A stretch of 64,000 bases of DNA from Lachnospiraceae bacterium (GTDB lineage Bacteria > Bacillota > Clostridia > Lachnospirales > Lachnospiraceae), in the NCBI GenBank assembly GCA_021770785.1, contig JAETQH010000010.1, positions 1-64,000 of the forward strand. Direction: 5' to 3'. The notes under the pieces are model-generated. The model saw nothing but the letters and a program-made list of their open reading frames with translations. It made no database searches and had not been told where the DNA came from. The position numbers were made by a program, and so were the translations under genes. Positions within the stretch are counted from its first letter, which is position 1, and each line of letters begins with the position of its first letter. Below, one piece after another: positions 9,947 to 20,136 of this stretch.

Positions 9947-10228
9947 ATTTTTCTTTCGGATTACATCAATAAGCTGGGCGATTATAAGGATTTCTTCTTG
10001 TGACAAGTCTGATATATCAAGTGTGCTGTTGGGTTCTAGACCCAGTAGGTAGTCGGTTGACACGTGAAAGATACGTGCGTATTTAATCAGCGTATCAAAG
10101 GTGGGACAGCGGGTGTCGGATTCGTAGGATGAAACAGCGCTGATTGCGACTCCCAATCGTGTTGCGATTTGTTTCTGTGTAAGGTTCTTTTCTAATCGTA
10201 ACTGTTTTAGTTTTTCTCCTAAATTCAC
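9941..10228 (-). CDS. XRE-family helix-turn-helix regulator
   Basis: A 95-aa DNA-binding protein with a Cro/C1-type HTH at about residues 8-65 (LTQKQIATRLGVAISAVSSYE). The acidic tail after LLGLEPN has no extra domain. Its start is preceded on the minus strand by AAAGGAGAG. Two inverted repeats in the upstream gap (TACACAGTGTA at 10250-10260 and GTGAAAT-tt-ATTTCAC at 10282-10297) are plausible autoregulatory sites. It is divergent from the truncated acyltransferase gene. The targets are unknown. Confidence 0.85.
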   Translation of the reverse strand: MNLGEKLKQLRLEKNLTQKQIATRLGVAISAVSSYESDTRCPTFDTLIKYARIFHVSTDYLLGLEPNSTLDISDLSQEEILIIAQLIDVIRKKNK

Positions 10229-10249
10229 TATTGGTAAACTCTCCTTTCG

Positions 10250-10297
10250 TACACAGTGTATAAATGATAATTTCCGATTTGGTGAAATTTATTTCAC
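10250..10297. promoter_or_regulatory. Two inverted repeats between the XRE gene and the acyltransferase remnant
   Basis: TACACAGTGTA (10250-10260) and GTGAAAT with ATTTCAC around a 2-nt centre (10282-10297) lie in the 73-bp divergent gap. They have the size and symmetry of repressor operators. Assignment to the adjacent XRE protein is inference. Confidence 0.4.
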
Positions 10298-10301
10298 AAA
10301 A

Positions 10302-10928
10302 ATGGAAAAATATTTGGAGCATTTGGGAAAGATAGTGATAGTCTGGGCATTTCTGGGGTTTTTATATGATGTGTTTTATTCCGATAAGACGATTGAGGCA
10401 ATCAGAAAAATTTTCCAAGACGACATGTTTGAATTTGTTCGTTTTGATTATGGACATCTTTGGTATATTCAGAATTTGTTTTTGGCAGTGGCAATTATGT
10501 TTATCTTTAAGAAAAAGCATTTCGAGGTGTGGGAAGTTATCTTGCTAATAGTTTTACAGAAATGTTATTACTGGCTTCTTATCTGTGCATTGGCAAGTAT
10601 AGGGATTGGATATATTCTTGCCGATACGGAGAAAGTTTTTGATAAAAAGAAAATGATTACCTGCCTTTGCACAGGAGTGATTGCGGTGGTAATTCTTTGT
10701 GGGTTTTCCTATGGATGGCTCAGTATGGGCGAATGGGGGAAAGAGATTGTAATTGAGACCATGCGATATGTGTTGGCAGTTTCAGTGGCTGTGTTTGGTC
10801 TTTCCTTGGATTCGCTTGTACCGCTCGATTTTGGAGTGACAGGAAGATATTTGAGTATTGTTACAGGAATCGTACTTATAATAGCTTCAGAGCGGAAACT
10901 GTTCCGGTGGTTGAAGGAGATTTTTTAA
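10302..10928 (+). pseudogene. Truncated acyltransferase-3 type membrane protein
   Basis: A 208-residue hydrophobic reading frame resembling the middle and end of acyltransferase-3 (OafA/YrhL-like) proteins, notably YGHLWYIQNLFLAVAIMFIF (the HLWY segment) and a late segment IGIGYILADTEKVFDKK. The family is usually 330-380 aa, and the N-terminal helices with the catalytic histidine are missing. The part between HLWY and the late helices also looks shortened. No ribosome binding site precedes ATG 10302 and the frame is open upstream, consistent with 5' loss. Most likely a non-functional remnant. Confidence 0.5.
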
Positions 10929-11020
10929 TGTGATATAAAAAAACAAGTTCCATATGATGAAACTAAATTCCAAATTGTGGGAATGTAACAAAAAATTATC
11001 AAAAACGTCAAAAAAACTTG

Positions 11021-11048
11021 TTGCCATTATGCAAAAATATGGTAGAAT
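11021..11048 (+). promoter_or_regulatory. Promoter for ppdK
   Basis: TTGCCA (11021-11026) and TAGAAT (11043-11048) with a 16-bp spacer leave a 115-nt leader before ppdK. No known riboswitch was recognised in the leader. Confidence 0.45.
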
Positions 11049-11163
11049 AAATGTGTGCATTTTAGGGAGATGCACACAAAGTCGAATAATTACAGGATTT
11101 TCAAAGCAAGAGAGAATACTGTAGTTACAATAGTAAGTATAAAATTTAGGAGGAATTATTAAA

Positions 11164-13800
11164 ATGGCAAACAAATGGGTTTACATGTTTAGTGAAGGAA
11201 ATATGACCATGCGTAACCTGCTTGGCGGTAAAGGTGCCAACCTTGCAGAGATGACAGACATCGGTCTTCCTGTACCACAGGGCTTCACAATCACAACAGA
11301 AGCTTGTACTCAGTATTATGAGGACGGACGCAAGATTAACGATGAAATCATGGCTCAGACCATGGAAGGCGTTAAGAAAATGGAAGAGATTAACGGCAAA
11401 AAGTTCGGAGACCTCAAGAATCCATTATTAGTTTCTGTTCGTTCCGGAGCAAGAGCTTCCATGCCGGGTATGATGGATACCATCTTAAACCTTGGTCTGA
11501 ATGATGAAGTAGTAGCAGCTATGATTGCCGGAAACCCAGATCCGAAGTTTGAGCGTTTCGTATATGACTCTTACAGACGTTTCATCCAGATGTTCTCTGA
11601 TGTCGTTATGGAGGTTGGTAAGAAATATTTCGAGCAGCTTATCGATAAAATGAAAGAAGACAGAGGCGTTCAGTATGACGTTGAACTTACTGCGGCAGAC
11701 TTAAAAGAGTTGGCAGAGCAGTTTAAAGCTGAGTACAAGAACCAGTTAGGAGAGGATTTCCCTTCCGATCCTGTACAGCAGTTGAAATTAGCTATCGAAG
11801 CTGTATTCCGTTCCTGGGACAACCCACGTGCCAACGTTTACCGTCGTGACAACGATATCCCATATTCCTGGGGAACCGCAGTAAACGTAATGCCTATGGT
11901 ATTTGGTAACTTAAACGAAGAGTCCGGTACAGGTGTTGCATTTACCCGTGACCCGGCAACCGGTGAGAAGAAGCTTATGGGTGAGTTCCTTAAGAATGCG
12001 CAGGGTGAGGACGTAGTTGCAGGTGTTCGTACACCAATGCCAATCGCTCAGATGGAGCAGGAGTTCCCGGAAGCATATGCAGAGTTTGTTAAAGTATGTG
12101 ATATCCTTGAGAATCATTACCATGACATGCAGGATATGGAGTTTACCGTAGAGAACAAGAAGCTCTATATGTTACAGTGCCGTAACGGAAAGAGAACCGC
12201 TCAGGCTGCTCTTAAGATCGCATGTGACCTTGTAGATGAAGGACACAAGACAGAGGCAGAGGCAGTTGCCATGATCGATCCTCGTAACCTTGATACATTA
12301 CTTCACCCACAGTTTGACGCTGCTGCATTAAAAGCTGCAACTCCGCTTGGAAAAGGTCTTGGAGCATCTCCGGGTGCTGCCTGCGGTAAAGTTGTATTTA
12401 CAGCAGATGACGCTGAGACTTGGGCTGCAAAAGGCGAAAAAGTTGTTCTTGTACGTCTTGAGACATCACCGGAAGATATTACCGGTATGAAAGCTGCGCA
12501 GGGTATCTTAACCGTTCGTGGTGGTATGACCTCCCATGCAGCCGTTGTTGCACGTGGTATGGGTACCTGCTGTGTATCCGGCTGTGGCGACATTGCTATG
12601 GATGAAGAGAATAAGAAATTTACCTTAGCCGGACAGACTTTCACAGAAGGATCTGAGATTTCCATCGACGGTACAACAGGTAACATCTACGCAGGTCTTA
12701 TCCCGACCGTTGATGCTTCCATCGCCGGTGAGTTCGGAAGGGTTATGGCTTGGGCTGACAAATACAGAACATTAAAGGTTCGTACTAACGCAGATACTCC
12801 TGCAGACGCAAAGAAAGCCCGCGAGCTTGGTGCAGAAGGTATCGGTCTTTGCCGTACCGAGCATATGTTCTTCGAAGAGGACAGAATTGCAGCATTCCGT
12901 GAGATGATTTGTTCTGACACCGTAGAAGAGAGAGAAGCAGCATTAGAGAAGATTTTACCATATCAGCAGGGAGACTTTGAGGCATTATACGAAGCATTAG
13001 AGGGTAACCCGGTTACCATTCGTTTCTTAGATCCGCCTCTTCATGAGTTCGTTCCTACTGAGGAAGCTGATATCGAGAAGCTTGCAAATGCTCAGGGTAA
13101 ATCTGTTGAGGACATTAAGAACATCATCGCTTCCTTACATGAGTTCAACCCGATGATGGGACACAGAGGCTGCCGTCTTGCAGTTACCTATCCGGAAATT
13201 GCAAAAATGCAGACCAAAGCTGTTATCCGTGCAGCAATCAACGTTCAGAAGAAACACTCTGACTGGACTGTAAAACCGGAAATCATGATTCCATTAGTAT
13301 GTGAAGTAAAAGAGTTAAAATATGTGAAGAAAGTAGTTGTAGAGACTGCTGACGCAGAAATTGCAACAGCGGGCATAAATCTTGAGTACGAAGTAGGTAC
13401 CATGATTGAGATTCCAAGAGCAGCTCTTACTGCTGATGAAATCGCAACAGAAGCTGACTTCTTCTGCTTCGGTACCAACGATTTAACGCAGATGACCTTT
13501 GGTTTCTCCCGTGATGACGCTGGTAAGTTCTTAAACGCTTACTATGACACCAAGATTTTCGAGAACGACCCATTTGCAAAATTAGACCAGACAGGTGTTG
13601 GCAAATTAATGGAGACAGCAATCAAACTTGGCAAACCGGTGAATCCAAAACTTCACGTTGGTATCTGTGGAGAGCATGGTGGAGATCCGTCTTCCGTAGA
13701 GTTCTGCCACAAGATTGGTTTAGACTATGTATCCTGCTCACCATTCCGTGTACCAATCGCACGTCTGGCGGCAGCACAGGCGGCTATTGCCAATAAATAA
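11164..13800 (+). CDS. ppdK: Pyruvate phosphate dikinase
   Basis: Interconverts pyruvate, ATP and phosphate with phosphoenolpyruvate, AMP and pyrophosphate in the cytoplasm; in fermenting Clostridia it links glycolysis and PEP supply. At 878 aa it is full length. The ATP-grasp domain opens with GGKGANLAEMTDIGLPVPQGF. The phosphohistidine swivelling domain has GGMTSHAAVVARGMG, with the catalytic His in TSHAA. The PEP-binding barrel ends with CGEHGGDPSSVEFCHKIGLD. AGGAGG (11150-11155) precedes the ATG. The codon choice is markedly more biased than its neighbours (few rare codons), as for highly expressed genes. A strong terminator follows, so it is monocistronic. Confidence 0.98.
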   Translation: MANKWVYMFSEGNMTMRNLLGGKGANLAEMTDIGLPVPQGFTITTEACTQYYEDGRKINDEIMAQTMEGVKKMEEINGKKFGDLKNPLLVSVRSGARASMPGMMDTILNLGLNDEVVAAMIAGNPDPKFERFVYDSYRRFIQMFSDVVMEVGKKYFEQLIDKMKEDRGVQYDVELTAADLKELAEQFKAEYKNQLGEDFPSDPVQQLKLAIEAVFRSWDNPRANVYRRDNDIPYSWGTAVNVMPMVFGNLNEESGTGVAFTRDPATGEKKLMGEFLKNAQGEDVVAGVRTPMPIAQMEQEFPEAYAEFVKVCDILENHYHDMQDMEFTVENKKLYMLQCRNGKRTAQAALKIACDLVDEGHKTEAEAVAMIDPRNLDTLLHPQFDAAALKAATPLGKGLGASPGAACGKVVFTADDAETWAAKGEKVVLVRLETSPEDITGMKAAQGILTVRGGMTSHAAVVARGMGTCCVSGCGDIAMDEENKKFTLAGQTFTEGSEISIDGTTGNIYAGLIPTVDASIAGEFGRVMAWADKYRTLKVRTNADTPADAKKARELGAEGIGLCRTEHMFFEEDRIAAFREMICSDTVEEREAALEKILPYQQGDFEALYEALEGNPVTIRFLDPPLHEFVPTEEADIEKLANAQGKSVEDIKNIIASLHEFNPMMGHRGCRLAVTYPEIAKMQTKAVIRAAINVQKKHSDWTVKPEIMIPLVCEVKELKYVKKVVVETADAEIATAGINLEYEVGTMIEIPRAALTADEIATEADFFCFGTNDLTQMTFGFSRDDAGKFLNAYYDTKIFENDPFAKLDQTGVGKLMETAIKLGKPVNPKLHVGICGEHGGDPSSVEFCHKIGLDYVSCSPFRVPIARLAAAQAAIANK

Positions 13801-13842
13801 TACACAGTCAAAAGTAGTATTGCAATTATATTAAAATGAATG

Positions 13843-13881
13843 AACTGCTCTTTATGTTTTGGCATAAAGAGCAGTTTTTTT
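13843..13881 (+). terminator. Intrinsic terminator after ppdK
   Basis: A perfect 14-bp stem (13843-13856 with 13863-13876) with a TTTTGG loop is followed by a run of T. Confidence 0.95.
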
Positions 13882-14131
13882 GGAAAGAAAATTCATAAAG
13901 AGCCGTCTTTTTGGAGAGTATGAAGCAGACACCGTAAAATCAAACCGCTGTTATCAACAAAAGAATCCGTCGACCGCAGAAAATCCGCTACGATTGGCGG
14001 ATTTCGACATTTATAGAAGAAAATTGATTATTTTGTGTAAACATAGAAGAAAACTGTTGATTTTGTAGCTTGAGTATGCTATAACATATTAGAAAAATTA
14101 AGAATACATTAAGAAAGGATGCAGGTGGAAG
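13882..14131 (+). other. Gap before the chemoreceptor: imperfect direct repeat and promoter
   Basis: Together with the terminator this makes a 331-bp stretch without a convincing gene. It holds an imperfect tandem repeat of about 25 bp (each copy starting ATAGAAGAAAA, near 14013 and 14043) and a promoter, TTGATT (14057-14062), 17 bp, TATAAC (14080-14085). A 62-codon open frame here starts with TTG and lacks a ribosome site, so I do not call it. Confidence 0.5.
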
Positions 14132-15820
14132 ATGTTAAAGAAATTAGACAGCATGAAATTAAAACAAAAAATTGAGTACGGCTATACTGTAGTAATTGGA
14201 ATGATGATACTTTCTGGAATATTAAGCATCATATGCCTGACAGTATTGCACGGAAGATTTGGCAGTTATGTGAATGAGGCGCAGAGAGCCGATACAGCGG
14301 TAAAGACGTGCCGGATTGATGTGAATATTGCCGCACGGAATATTCGCGAGATGGTAATTAATGAAGATACGGGTACTTATAGCAGTTATCGGACGGAGGT
14401 GGAAGAGAGACTGAACGAAGTAGAGGAAGAGCTGCAGATAATTAAAGAAACCGGAGTGATAGAGGAGGGTCTGTTTGCAGAGTATTCTCAGGCATTGAAT
14501 GAGTGGGGAAATGTCGGTTATGCTATCATAGAGGAGCTTGAGGCCGGAAACGGGGAGGAGGCGGAGCATATGATTTTGACGCAGTGCGTGCCTGCTTTGG
14601 AAAAAACATTGGCGGCGGGAGAAAAGCTTGATGAAGTTACAGATATTAAAAAGGAAGAAGCAGTCAGAGCCAGTGAAATAGTCTTTTACCTTGGCATAGT
14701 TGTCATTGTTGCTTTCATCATTTTAGCAGTTGTCTCTTCAAAAGTAATCGCAAAAAATATACTGGAACTGATTCTTAGGCCTCTCCGTGAAATTGAGGCT
14801 GTGGCGGGAGAACTTGCAGTGGGTAATCTTCACAGCAATTTGGAGTATCATTCCGATGACGAAATCGGAAGTTTGGCACACAGTCTGCGGAAATCAATTC
14901 GTATTCTTGGCTCTTACATAGATGATATTTCAAGGTCGATGAAATTATTCTCAGAGGGTAACTTTGATGTGCAGCCTGAGGTAGAGTGGAAGGGTGATTT
15001 TATAAATATTTTAGATTCCTTTATGTTATTTGAGAGAAGCATGGCGGATACTGTCAAGGGGATTCAGCGGGTGGCAGACCAGGTATCTAACGGTTCCGAG
15101 CAGGTGGCGGCAAGTTCCATGGATTTGGCGCAGGGAGCTACGGACCAGACAGCTATCACAGAGGAAGTTTCGGCAACGCTGACAGGCGTCTCCGACCGTG
15201 TGGCACAGAATGCGGAAAACGCAAAAGATGTGAGCCTTCAGGTAGAAGAGCTTGGAGCAGAGATTATCAACAGCAATGGTAAAATGCAGGAGATGGTGGA
15301 TTCTATGGGAGAAATTAATGATTCTTCTAGGGAAATCAGCAAAATCATTGCTACGATTAACGATATTGCTTCCCAGACGAACCTGTTGGCATTAAATGCC
15401 TCCATTGAGGCAGCCAGAGCGGGGGAAGCAGGAAAAGGCTTTGCCGTTGTGGCAGATCAGGTATCGGTACTGGCAGCCCAGAGCTCCGAGGCGGCAAAGG
15501 AATCTACGGTATTGATTGAGACTTCCGTAAAGGCAGTGAAAAAAGGTATGGTAATTGCAGACGAGACGGCGCAGCAGCTGGAAAGTGTGGTGACAGGCTC
15601 TAAGACAATTACCGTAGAGGTAAATGGAATCGCAGAAGCCCTTGAGGATCAGATTACAGCTATCGGTCAGGTAAGAGGCGGTGTTGAGCGGATTAATGAT
15701 GTGGTACAGACTAATTCTGCTACTTCGGAAGAATGTGCTGCGGCAAGCCAGGAAATGAGCAGTCAGGCGGAGCACTTAGAAGGACTGATTCGCAAATTTA
15801 AGGTGGCAACCTTTTCGTAA
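14132..15820 (+). CDS. Methyl-accepting chemotaxis protein
   Basis: Transmembrane chemoreceptor, 562 aa. TM1 is at about residues 17-40 and TM2 at about 185-207 ([20 protein letters not shown]). They enclose a ~140-residue extracellular helical sensor of four-helix-bundle size. A HAMP domain follows, then the cytoplasmic signalling hairpin with the conserved tip [20 protein letters not shown], which binds CheA and CheW. AAAGGATG precedes the start. No chemotaxis or flagellar genes lie near it, so the ligand and the array it joins are unknown. Confidence 0.93.
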   Translation: MLKKLDSMKLKQKIEYGYTVVIGMMILSGILSIICLTVLHGRFGSYVNEAQRADTAVKTCRIDVNIAARNIREMVINEDTGTYSSYRTEVEERLNEVEEELQIIKETGVIEEGLFAEYSQALNEWGNVGYAIIEELEAGNGEEAEHMILTQCVPALEKTLAAGEKLDEVTDIKKEEAVRASEIVFYLGIVVIVAFIILAVVSSKVIAKNILELILRPLREIEAVAGELAVGNLHSNLEYHSDDEIGSLAHSLRKSIRILGSYIDDISRSMKLFSEGNFDVQPEVEWKGDFINILDSFMLFERSMADTVKGIQRVADQVSNGSEQVAASSMDLAQGATDQTAITEEVSATLTGVSDRVAQNAENAKDVSLQVEELGAEIINSNGKMQEMVDSMGEINDSSREISKIIATINDIASQTNLLALNASIEAARAGEAGKGFAVVADQVSVLAAQSSEAAKESTVLIETSVKAVKKGMVIADETAQQLESVVTGSKTITVEVNGIAEALEDQITAIGQVRGGVERINDVVQTNSATSEECAAASQEMSSQAEHLEGLIRKFKVATFS

Positions 15821-16325
15821 GCCATAATTTTCACACCATAAAATGGAGATTCTCAGTCTGTGTCCTGTACTTTTTTAGGCAAGAAGCTATGATAAACAGT
15901 GAAAGGCGGCAGAGGGTAAAACTTTGCCCCTTTCAAGTTGGCGGTCATCAAGATTGCTTATGAATATGACGTAGAAAAGTTGGGAGAAAGCTATACGAGG
16001 GACGAGAGTGCCGCGATACTTAGGGCATATCTTAAAGCCGGTCGGGAAGGAAAAAAGAAATTTACAAATAGTTTAAGGAAAAATCGGATTGGATTAAATA
16101 AGCGGTTTGCATTTCTATGTAAACCGCTTATTTGATATAAAAGGCATGACAGAATTTGCCCCCAATTCTATTTCGTGGACACTGAAAAATACCTTGCCCC
16201 TATTTATGGAGATGTTCATCTATGTGCACATATTTTTTGCCGTAGCTGAAAAGACATGGAAAACTGGTGATGTTTATGATATATTATACTTAGAAAAATA
16301 CTTAAAAAAAGTATAGGGGATTAAA
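15821..16325 (+). other. Gene-poor gap with decayed fragments and repeated TTGCCCC motifs
   Basis: Five hundred base pairs without a convincing gene. A 65-codon frame at 15938-16135 begins TTG and has a plausible protein core (YDVEKLGESYTRDESAAILR) but no family I recognise. A 13-bp hairpin lies at 16096-16108/16121-16133. The motif TTGCCCC occurs three times (near 15926, 16157 and 16193), the second followed by a TCGTGGACACTGAAAAA segment. That layout recalls the multiple terminal repeats of IS21-type elements, so this may be the footprint of a lost insertion sequence. That reading is speculative. Confidence 0.35.
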
Positions 16326-17444
16326 ATGGATAAAAAGAAAATTACAAACATGGAAGTAAAAAGGAAGAATAGGAATGATGTTTTTCGTTATATATGCAGA
16401 AAGGGGATGGTATCAAATCCGGACATATCCTATGAGCTGAAATTAAGTCTTCCAACAGCGACACAGATTACCAAAGAACTGATAGAGCGGGGGCTTGTGG
16501 AAGAAAAAGGGGAGATGGAATCCACCGGGGGAAGAAAGGCAAAGGCACTGGCGGTATCTGGGAGTGTGGGAAAAGCAGCGGGGGTGGATATTACGAAAAA
16601 TCATATCAGTCTGGTTCTCACAGAACTGTCGGGCAGGATTTTAAAATACGAACGGATATTTCTGCCATATTCCACAGGAGATGATTATTACCTGGAAGTA
16701 TGCAGGAAGTTGGAATGCTTTTTGGAAGACTGCGGATGTGGCAGGGAAAGCATATTGGGAATTGGAATATCATTCCCCGGAATTATTGACCTGGATCAGG
16801 AATTGATTGCAGATTCCCACGTCCTCGGGGTAAGTGCTTTGCCATTTTCTGCTGTAAGCCGTTTTTTCCCTTATCCCTGCCATTTTTTAAATGATGCGAA
16901 TGCAGGGGCATATGCGGAGGGAATTCAGTCAGAAGAGATGGGGAGATTTTTTTATTTGTCCCTGAGCAATACGGTAGGGGGTGCGGTTTACAGTAATGGA
17001 AAGTTAGAACAGGGGAGGAATTTTCGTTGTGGGGAAGCAGGGCATATGACAGTTGTTCCGGATGGGAAAGTCTGTTACTGTGGAAAATATGGATGCCTGG
17101 ATGCCTATTGTTCTGTAAAGTGTCTGACAGATGGGAGAGTGGAAGATTTTTTTGACCGATTAAAGCATGGGGAACAGGAAGCGGCTGGCCTTTGGAAACA
17201 ATATTCATCTTATCTGGCCATAGCAGTGAACAATATTCATATGCTTCTGGACTGTGATGTTGTTCTGGGAGGGTATGTTGGAAGCAGTATGGGTGATTTT
17301 ATTCGAGATATCCAGAATAAAGTATCAGAAAGGAATACATTTGCAGAAGACGGTTTTTTTATCAGAATTTGCAGGCATAAGACGGAAGCGGCGGCACTGG
17401 GAGCTTCGCTGAAAGTTATAGAGTTGTTTATGGAGCAAGTATAA
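16326..17444 (+). CDS. ROK family transcriptional regulator
   Basis: A 372-aa sugar-responsive repressor of the NagC/XylR type. Residues ~15-75 form a winged helix-turn-helix (NPDISYELKLSLPTATQITK), and the rest is a ROK sugar-kinase-like domain. The zinc-binding signature CYCGKYGCLDAYCS follows GEAGHMTV. The kinase phosphate loop is degenerate, as in ROK regulators. AT-rich sequences TACTT-aaaaaaa-GTATA just before the start and a similar AT-rich patch at 17610-17640 could be its operators. It precedes the polyol operon in the same direction and probably controls it. Confidence 0.88.
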   Translation: MDKKKITNMEVKRKNRNDVFRYICRKGMVSNPDISYELKLSLPTATQITKELIERGLVEEKGEMESTGGRKAKALAVSGSVGKAAGVDITKNHISLVLTELSGRILKYERIFLPYSTGDDYYLEVCRKLECFLEDCGCGRESILGIGISFPGIIDLDQELIADSHVLGVSALPFSAVSRFFPYPCHFLNDANAGAYAEGIQSEEMGRFFYLSLSNTVGGAVYSNGKLEQGRNFRCGEAGHMTVVPDGKVCYCGKYGCLDAYCSVKCLTDGRVEDFFDRLKHGEQEAAGLWKQYSSYLAIAVNNIHMLLDCDVVLGGYVGSSMGDFIRDIQNKVSERNTFAEDGFFIRICRHKTEAAALGASLKVIELFMEQV

Positions 17445-17476
17445 AGATTGGATGGCGTTAAAGTTTGAGAGATTTC

Positions 17477-17497
17477 AGAGATGGGATCTCTTTTTTT
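17477..17497 (+). terminator. Terminator after the ROK gene
   Basis: AGAGAT-ggg-ATCTCT (17477-17491) followed by seven T. Short but well placed. Confidence 0.7.
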
Positions 17498-17570
17498 GTT
17501 GCAATTTTACCTAAAATAGCATTGGCATTTTGAATGAAGTGACGAAAATTGAAGAAATCCGTATTTTGTA

Positions 17571-17599
17571 TTGACAAAAAATGGCCATGCAAATAAAAT
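17571..17599 (+). promoter_or_regulatory. Promoter of the polyol operon
   Basis: TTGACA (17571-17576), 17-bp spacer, TAAAAT (17594-17599). The AT-rich downstream stretch ATTTAATAAAGTATAAAATA (to about 17637) could bind the upstream ROK protein. Confidence 0.65.
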
Positions 17600-17660
17600 A
17601 AGATACATAATAAAACTATTTAATAAAGTATAAAATAAACAAAAACAAGGAGGAATTATC

Positions 17661-18710
17661 ATGGAAGGAACAATGAAAACTGCAGTTATGCTCGGAATCG
17701 GTAAGATGGGGTTTGAAGAGAGAGAGATCCCGGTGCCAAAGGACGATGAAGTTCTTGTAAAATTAGAGTATGTGGGTATCTGCGGCAGTGACCTGCACTA
17801 TTATGAGACAGGGGCAATCGGGGATTATGTGGTAAAACCGCCCTTTGTGCTGGGGCATGAACCGGGCGGTACGGTAGTAGAAGTGGGGAAAAACGTAAAA
17901 CATCTGAAGGCTGGTGATCGGGTTGCGCTAGAACCGGGAAAAACCTGCGGTCACTGTGAGTTTTGCAAAACAGGGAATTACAACCTTTGCCCGGATGTGG
18001 TATTTTTTGCAACGCCTCCGGTGGACGGTGTGTTCCAGGAATATGTGGCGCATGAAGCGGCCCTTTGTTTCAAACTCCCGGATAACGTAAGTACAATGGA
18101 AGGCGCTCTGATGGAACCTTTGGCGGTAGGCTTTCATGCAGCTATGCAGGGAGGCGCAAGGGCAGGTCAGACGGCAGTGGTCATGGGAGCAGGTTGCATT
18201 GGCCTCGTGACGATGATGGCATTAAAGGCAATGGGGGTATCCAGGGTATATGTGGTGGATATTATGGAAAAACGACTTCAGAAAGCATTGGAACTGGGGG
18301 CAGACGGGGTGATTAACGGGAGCCGGACAGATGCGGTAGAAGAAGTCAGAAAGCTGACGGATGGAAAGGGGTGCGATCTTGCAGTAGAAACAGCCGGCAC
18401 ACAGGTAACGACTGTCCAGACCATACATATGGCAAAAAAGGGTGCAACCATTGTGCTGGTTGGATACAGCAAGAGCGGGGAAATGACACTGCCAATGAGC
18501 CTTGCACTGGATAAGGAGCTGACATTTAAGACAGTATTTCGTTACCGTCATATCTATCCAATGGCGATTGATGCGGTTGCGACGGGCAAAGTAAACCTGA
18601 AAGGTATCGTGACGGATGTATTTAGTCTTGATGAAGCACAGAAGGCCATGGATTACAGCGTCAATAATAAAGCGGATATCGTGAAGGCCGTTATCCGCAT
18701 TACAGAATAA
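17661..18710 (+). CDS. Zinc-dependent polyol dehydrogenase (sorbitol/L-iditol 2-dehydrogenase type)
   Basis: Medium-chain dehydrogenase, 349 aa, predicted to oxidise a polyol such as sorbitol or xylitol to the 2-ketose with NAD. Catalytic zinc ligands are visible in GICGSD, GHEP and LMEPLAVG. The structural zinc site [15 protein letters not shown] is intact. The segment [11 protein letters not shown] is characteristic of sorbitol dehydrogenases, and GAGCIGLV is the nucleotide-binding loop. AAGGAGG (17647-17653) is 7 nt before the ATG. It heads an operon with a GPH symporter and a fructokinase, which supports sorbitol as substrate. Confidence 0.88.
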   Translation: MEGTMKTAVMLGIGKMGFEEREIPVPKDDEVLVKLEYVGICGSDLHYYETGAIGDYVVKPPFVLGHEPGGTVVEVGKNVKHLKAGDRVALEPGKTCGHCEFCKTGNYNLCPDVVFFATPPVDGVFQEYVAHEAALCFKLPDNVSTMEGALMEPLAVGFHAAMQGGARAGQTAVVMGAGCIGLVTMMALKAMGVSRVYVVDIMEKRLQKALELGADGVINGSRTDAVEEVRKLTDGKGCDLAVETAGTQVTTVQTIHMAKKGATIVLVGYSKSGEMTLPMSLALDKELTFKTVFRYRHIYPMAIDAVATGKVNLKGIVTDVFSLDEAQKAMDYSVNNKADIVKAVIRITE

Positions 18711-18759
18711 AATAGCTTGGCAGATAAGGACTTTATACTCGTTTATAAGGAGGATGGCA

Positions 18760-20136
18760 ATGGAACAGAAAAATACGGATGTAAAAGTGCCGCTGATCAG
18801 TAAGATTGCTTATGGCATGGGTGATGTGGGGTGTAATTTCAGTTGGATGTTTGTCGGGAATTTCCTGATGATTTTTTATACGGATGTTTTTGGGATTGGA
18901 ATGGGGGCAGTTGCAGGGCTGATGTTGTTTTCAAGGTTCTGGGATGCCATTAATGATCCGGTAATTGGAGGGCTGAGTGACAAGACCCATACAAGATGGG
19001 GAAGATACCGTCCCTGGCTTCTGGTTGCTGCGCCGCTTACTGCTGTTGTGCTGATGCTAACATTCTGGGCTCATCCGGATTGGCCGTCTACGGCAAAGAT
19101 TGTTTATATGGCAGTTACTTACTGTATATTGGTGTTAGGCTATACCTGTGTGAACATCCCCTATGGGACGCTGTGTGGCGCGATGACACAGAACATAGAA
19201 GAACGGGCGAAAATTAATACCTTCCGCTCGGTCAGTGCAATGGTTGCAATTGGCATTATCAATATTATAACGGTTCCTCTGATTGCGGCACTTGGCGACG
19301 GGGACGATAAGCGGGGCTATCTTTTGGTTGCGATTGTTTATGGATGTATCTTTGCGGCCTGCCATATTTTTTGTTTTGCGAAAACGAAGGAAGTCGTGGA
19401 AGTGCCTGAAAAGGAAAAAATTTCACTGAAAGTGCAGCTGGATGCTGTGGTGAAAAACAGACCGTATTTGATTGCAGTCGCAGGGCAGTTTCTGTTTGGA
19501 ATTACGCTTTATGGAAGGAATGCAGATGCACTTTATTATTTTACCTATGTGGAGGGGAATCAGGCTTTGTTCAGTACATATTCTCTTTTTATCATCCTTC
19601 CTTCTATCATCGGCGCAGCCTGTTTTCCGGTTGTATTCCGGCTGACGAATAATAAGGGGCGTTCGGCATCTATATTTGCATTGCTTACTGGCATCTGTAT
19701 GTTTTGTATGTACTTTTTTACGGTTGGCGAGGCTCCTGTTCCGTTTTACCTGTTTTCGTGCCTGACACAATTTTTCTTTTCAGGATTTAATACGGCGATT
19801 TATGCTATTGTGCCGGACTGTGTGGAGTATGGGGAATGGAAAACAGGGCTTCGCAATGACGGCTTCCAGTATGCATTTATTTCACTGGGGAATAAGGTAG
19901 GGATGGCAATCGGGACATCTGTCCTGGCAGGAGTTTTAGGCAGTCTGGGGTATGTGGCAAACCGGCAGCAGAATCCGGAGGTCCTTGCGGTGATCAAACA
20001 CTCATTCACTACAGTTCCGGGTACATTATGGATGGTTACAGCGGGGGTATTATATTTTTACCGACTGAACAAGAAAGCCTATAATAAAATCGTGGAGGAA
20101 ATTCAAGAAAGGAAGGAGAGTGGGAAAGATGTATGA
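18760..20136 (+). CDS. GPH-family (MFS) sugar:cation symporter
   Basis: A 458-aa twelve-helix transporter of the glycoside-pentoside-hexuronide:cation family. The family hallmarks are visible: the N-terminal KIAYGMGDVGCNFSWMF and the loop SRFWDAINDPVIGGLSDKTHTRWGRYRP. AAGGAGG (18747-18753) is 6 nt before ATG 18760; the ATG at 18754 abuts that site and is unlikely. It lies between a polyol dehydrogenase and a fructokinase, so the probable substrate is the polyol. It overlaps the next gene by 8 nt when that gene starts at 20129. Confidence 0.88.
   Translation: MEQKNTDVKVPLISKIAYGMGDVGCNFSWMFVGNFLMIFYTDVFGIGMGAVAGLMLFSRFWDAINDPVIGGLSDKTHTRWGRYRPWLLVAAPLTAVVLMLTFWAHPDWPSTAKIVYMAVTYCILVLGYTCVNIPYGTLCGAMTQNIEERAKINTFRSVSAMVAIGIINIITVPLIAALGDGDDKRGYLLVAIVYGCIFAACHIFCFAKTKEVVEVPEKEKISLKVQLDAVVKNRPYLIAVAGQFLFGITLYGRNADALYYFTYVEGNQALFSTYSLFIILPSIIGAACFPVVFRLTNNKGRSASIFALLTGICMFCMYFFTVGEAPVPFYLFSCLTQFFFSGFNTAIYAIVPDCVEYGEWKTGLRNDGFQYAFISLGNKVGMAIGTSVLAGVLGSLGYVANRQQNPEVLAVIKHSFTTVPGTLWMVTAGVLYFYRLNKKAYNKIVEEIQERKESGKDV

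Noticed and set aside
12303-12997. Long antisense frames opposite ppdK
   Set aside because: They follow from the strong codon bias of ppdK, lack ribosome sites and show no family likeness.
13880-14068. 62-codon ORF before the chemoreceptor
   Set aside because: Starts with TTG inside a terminator tail, no ribosome site, and contains a repeated DNA segment.
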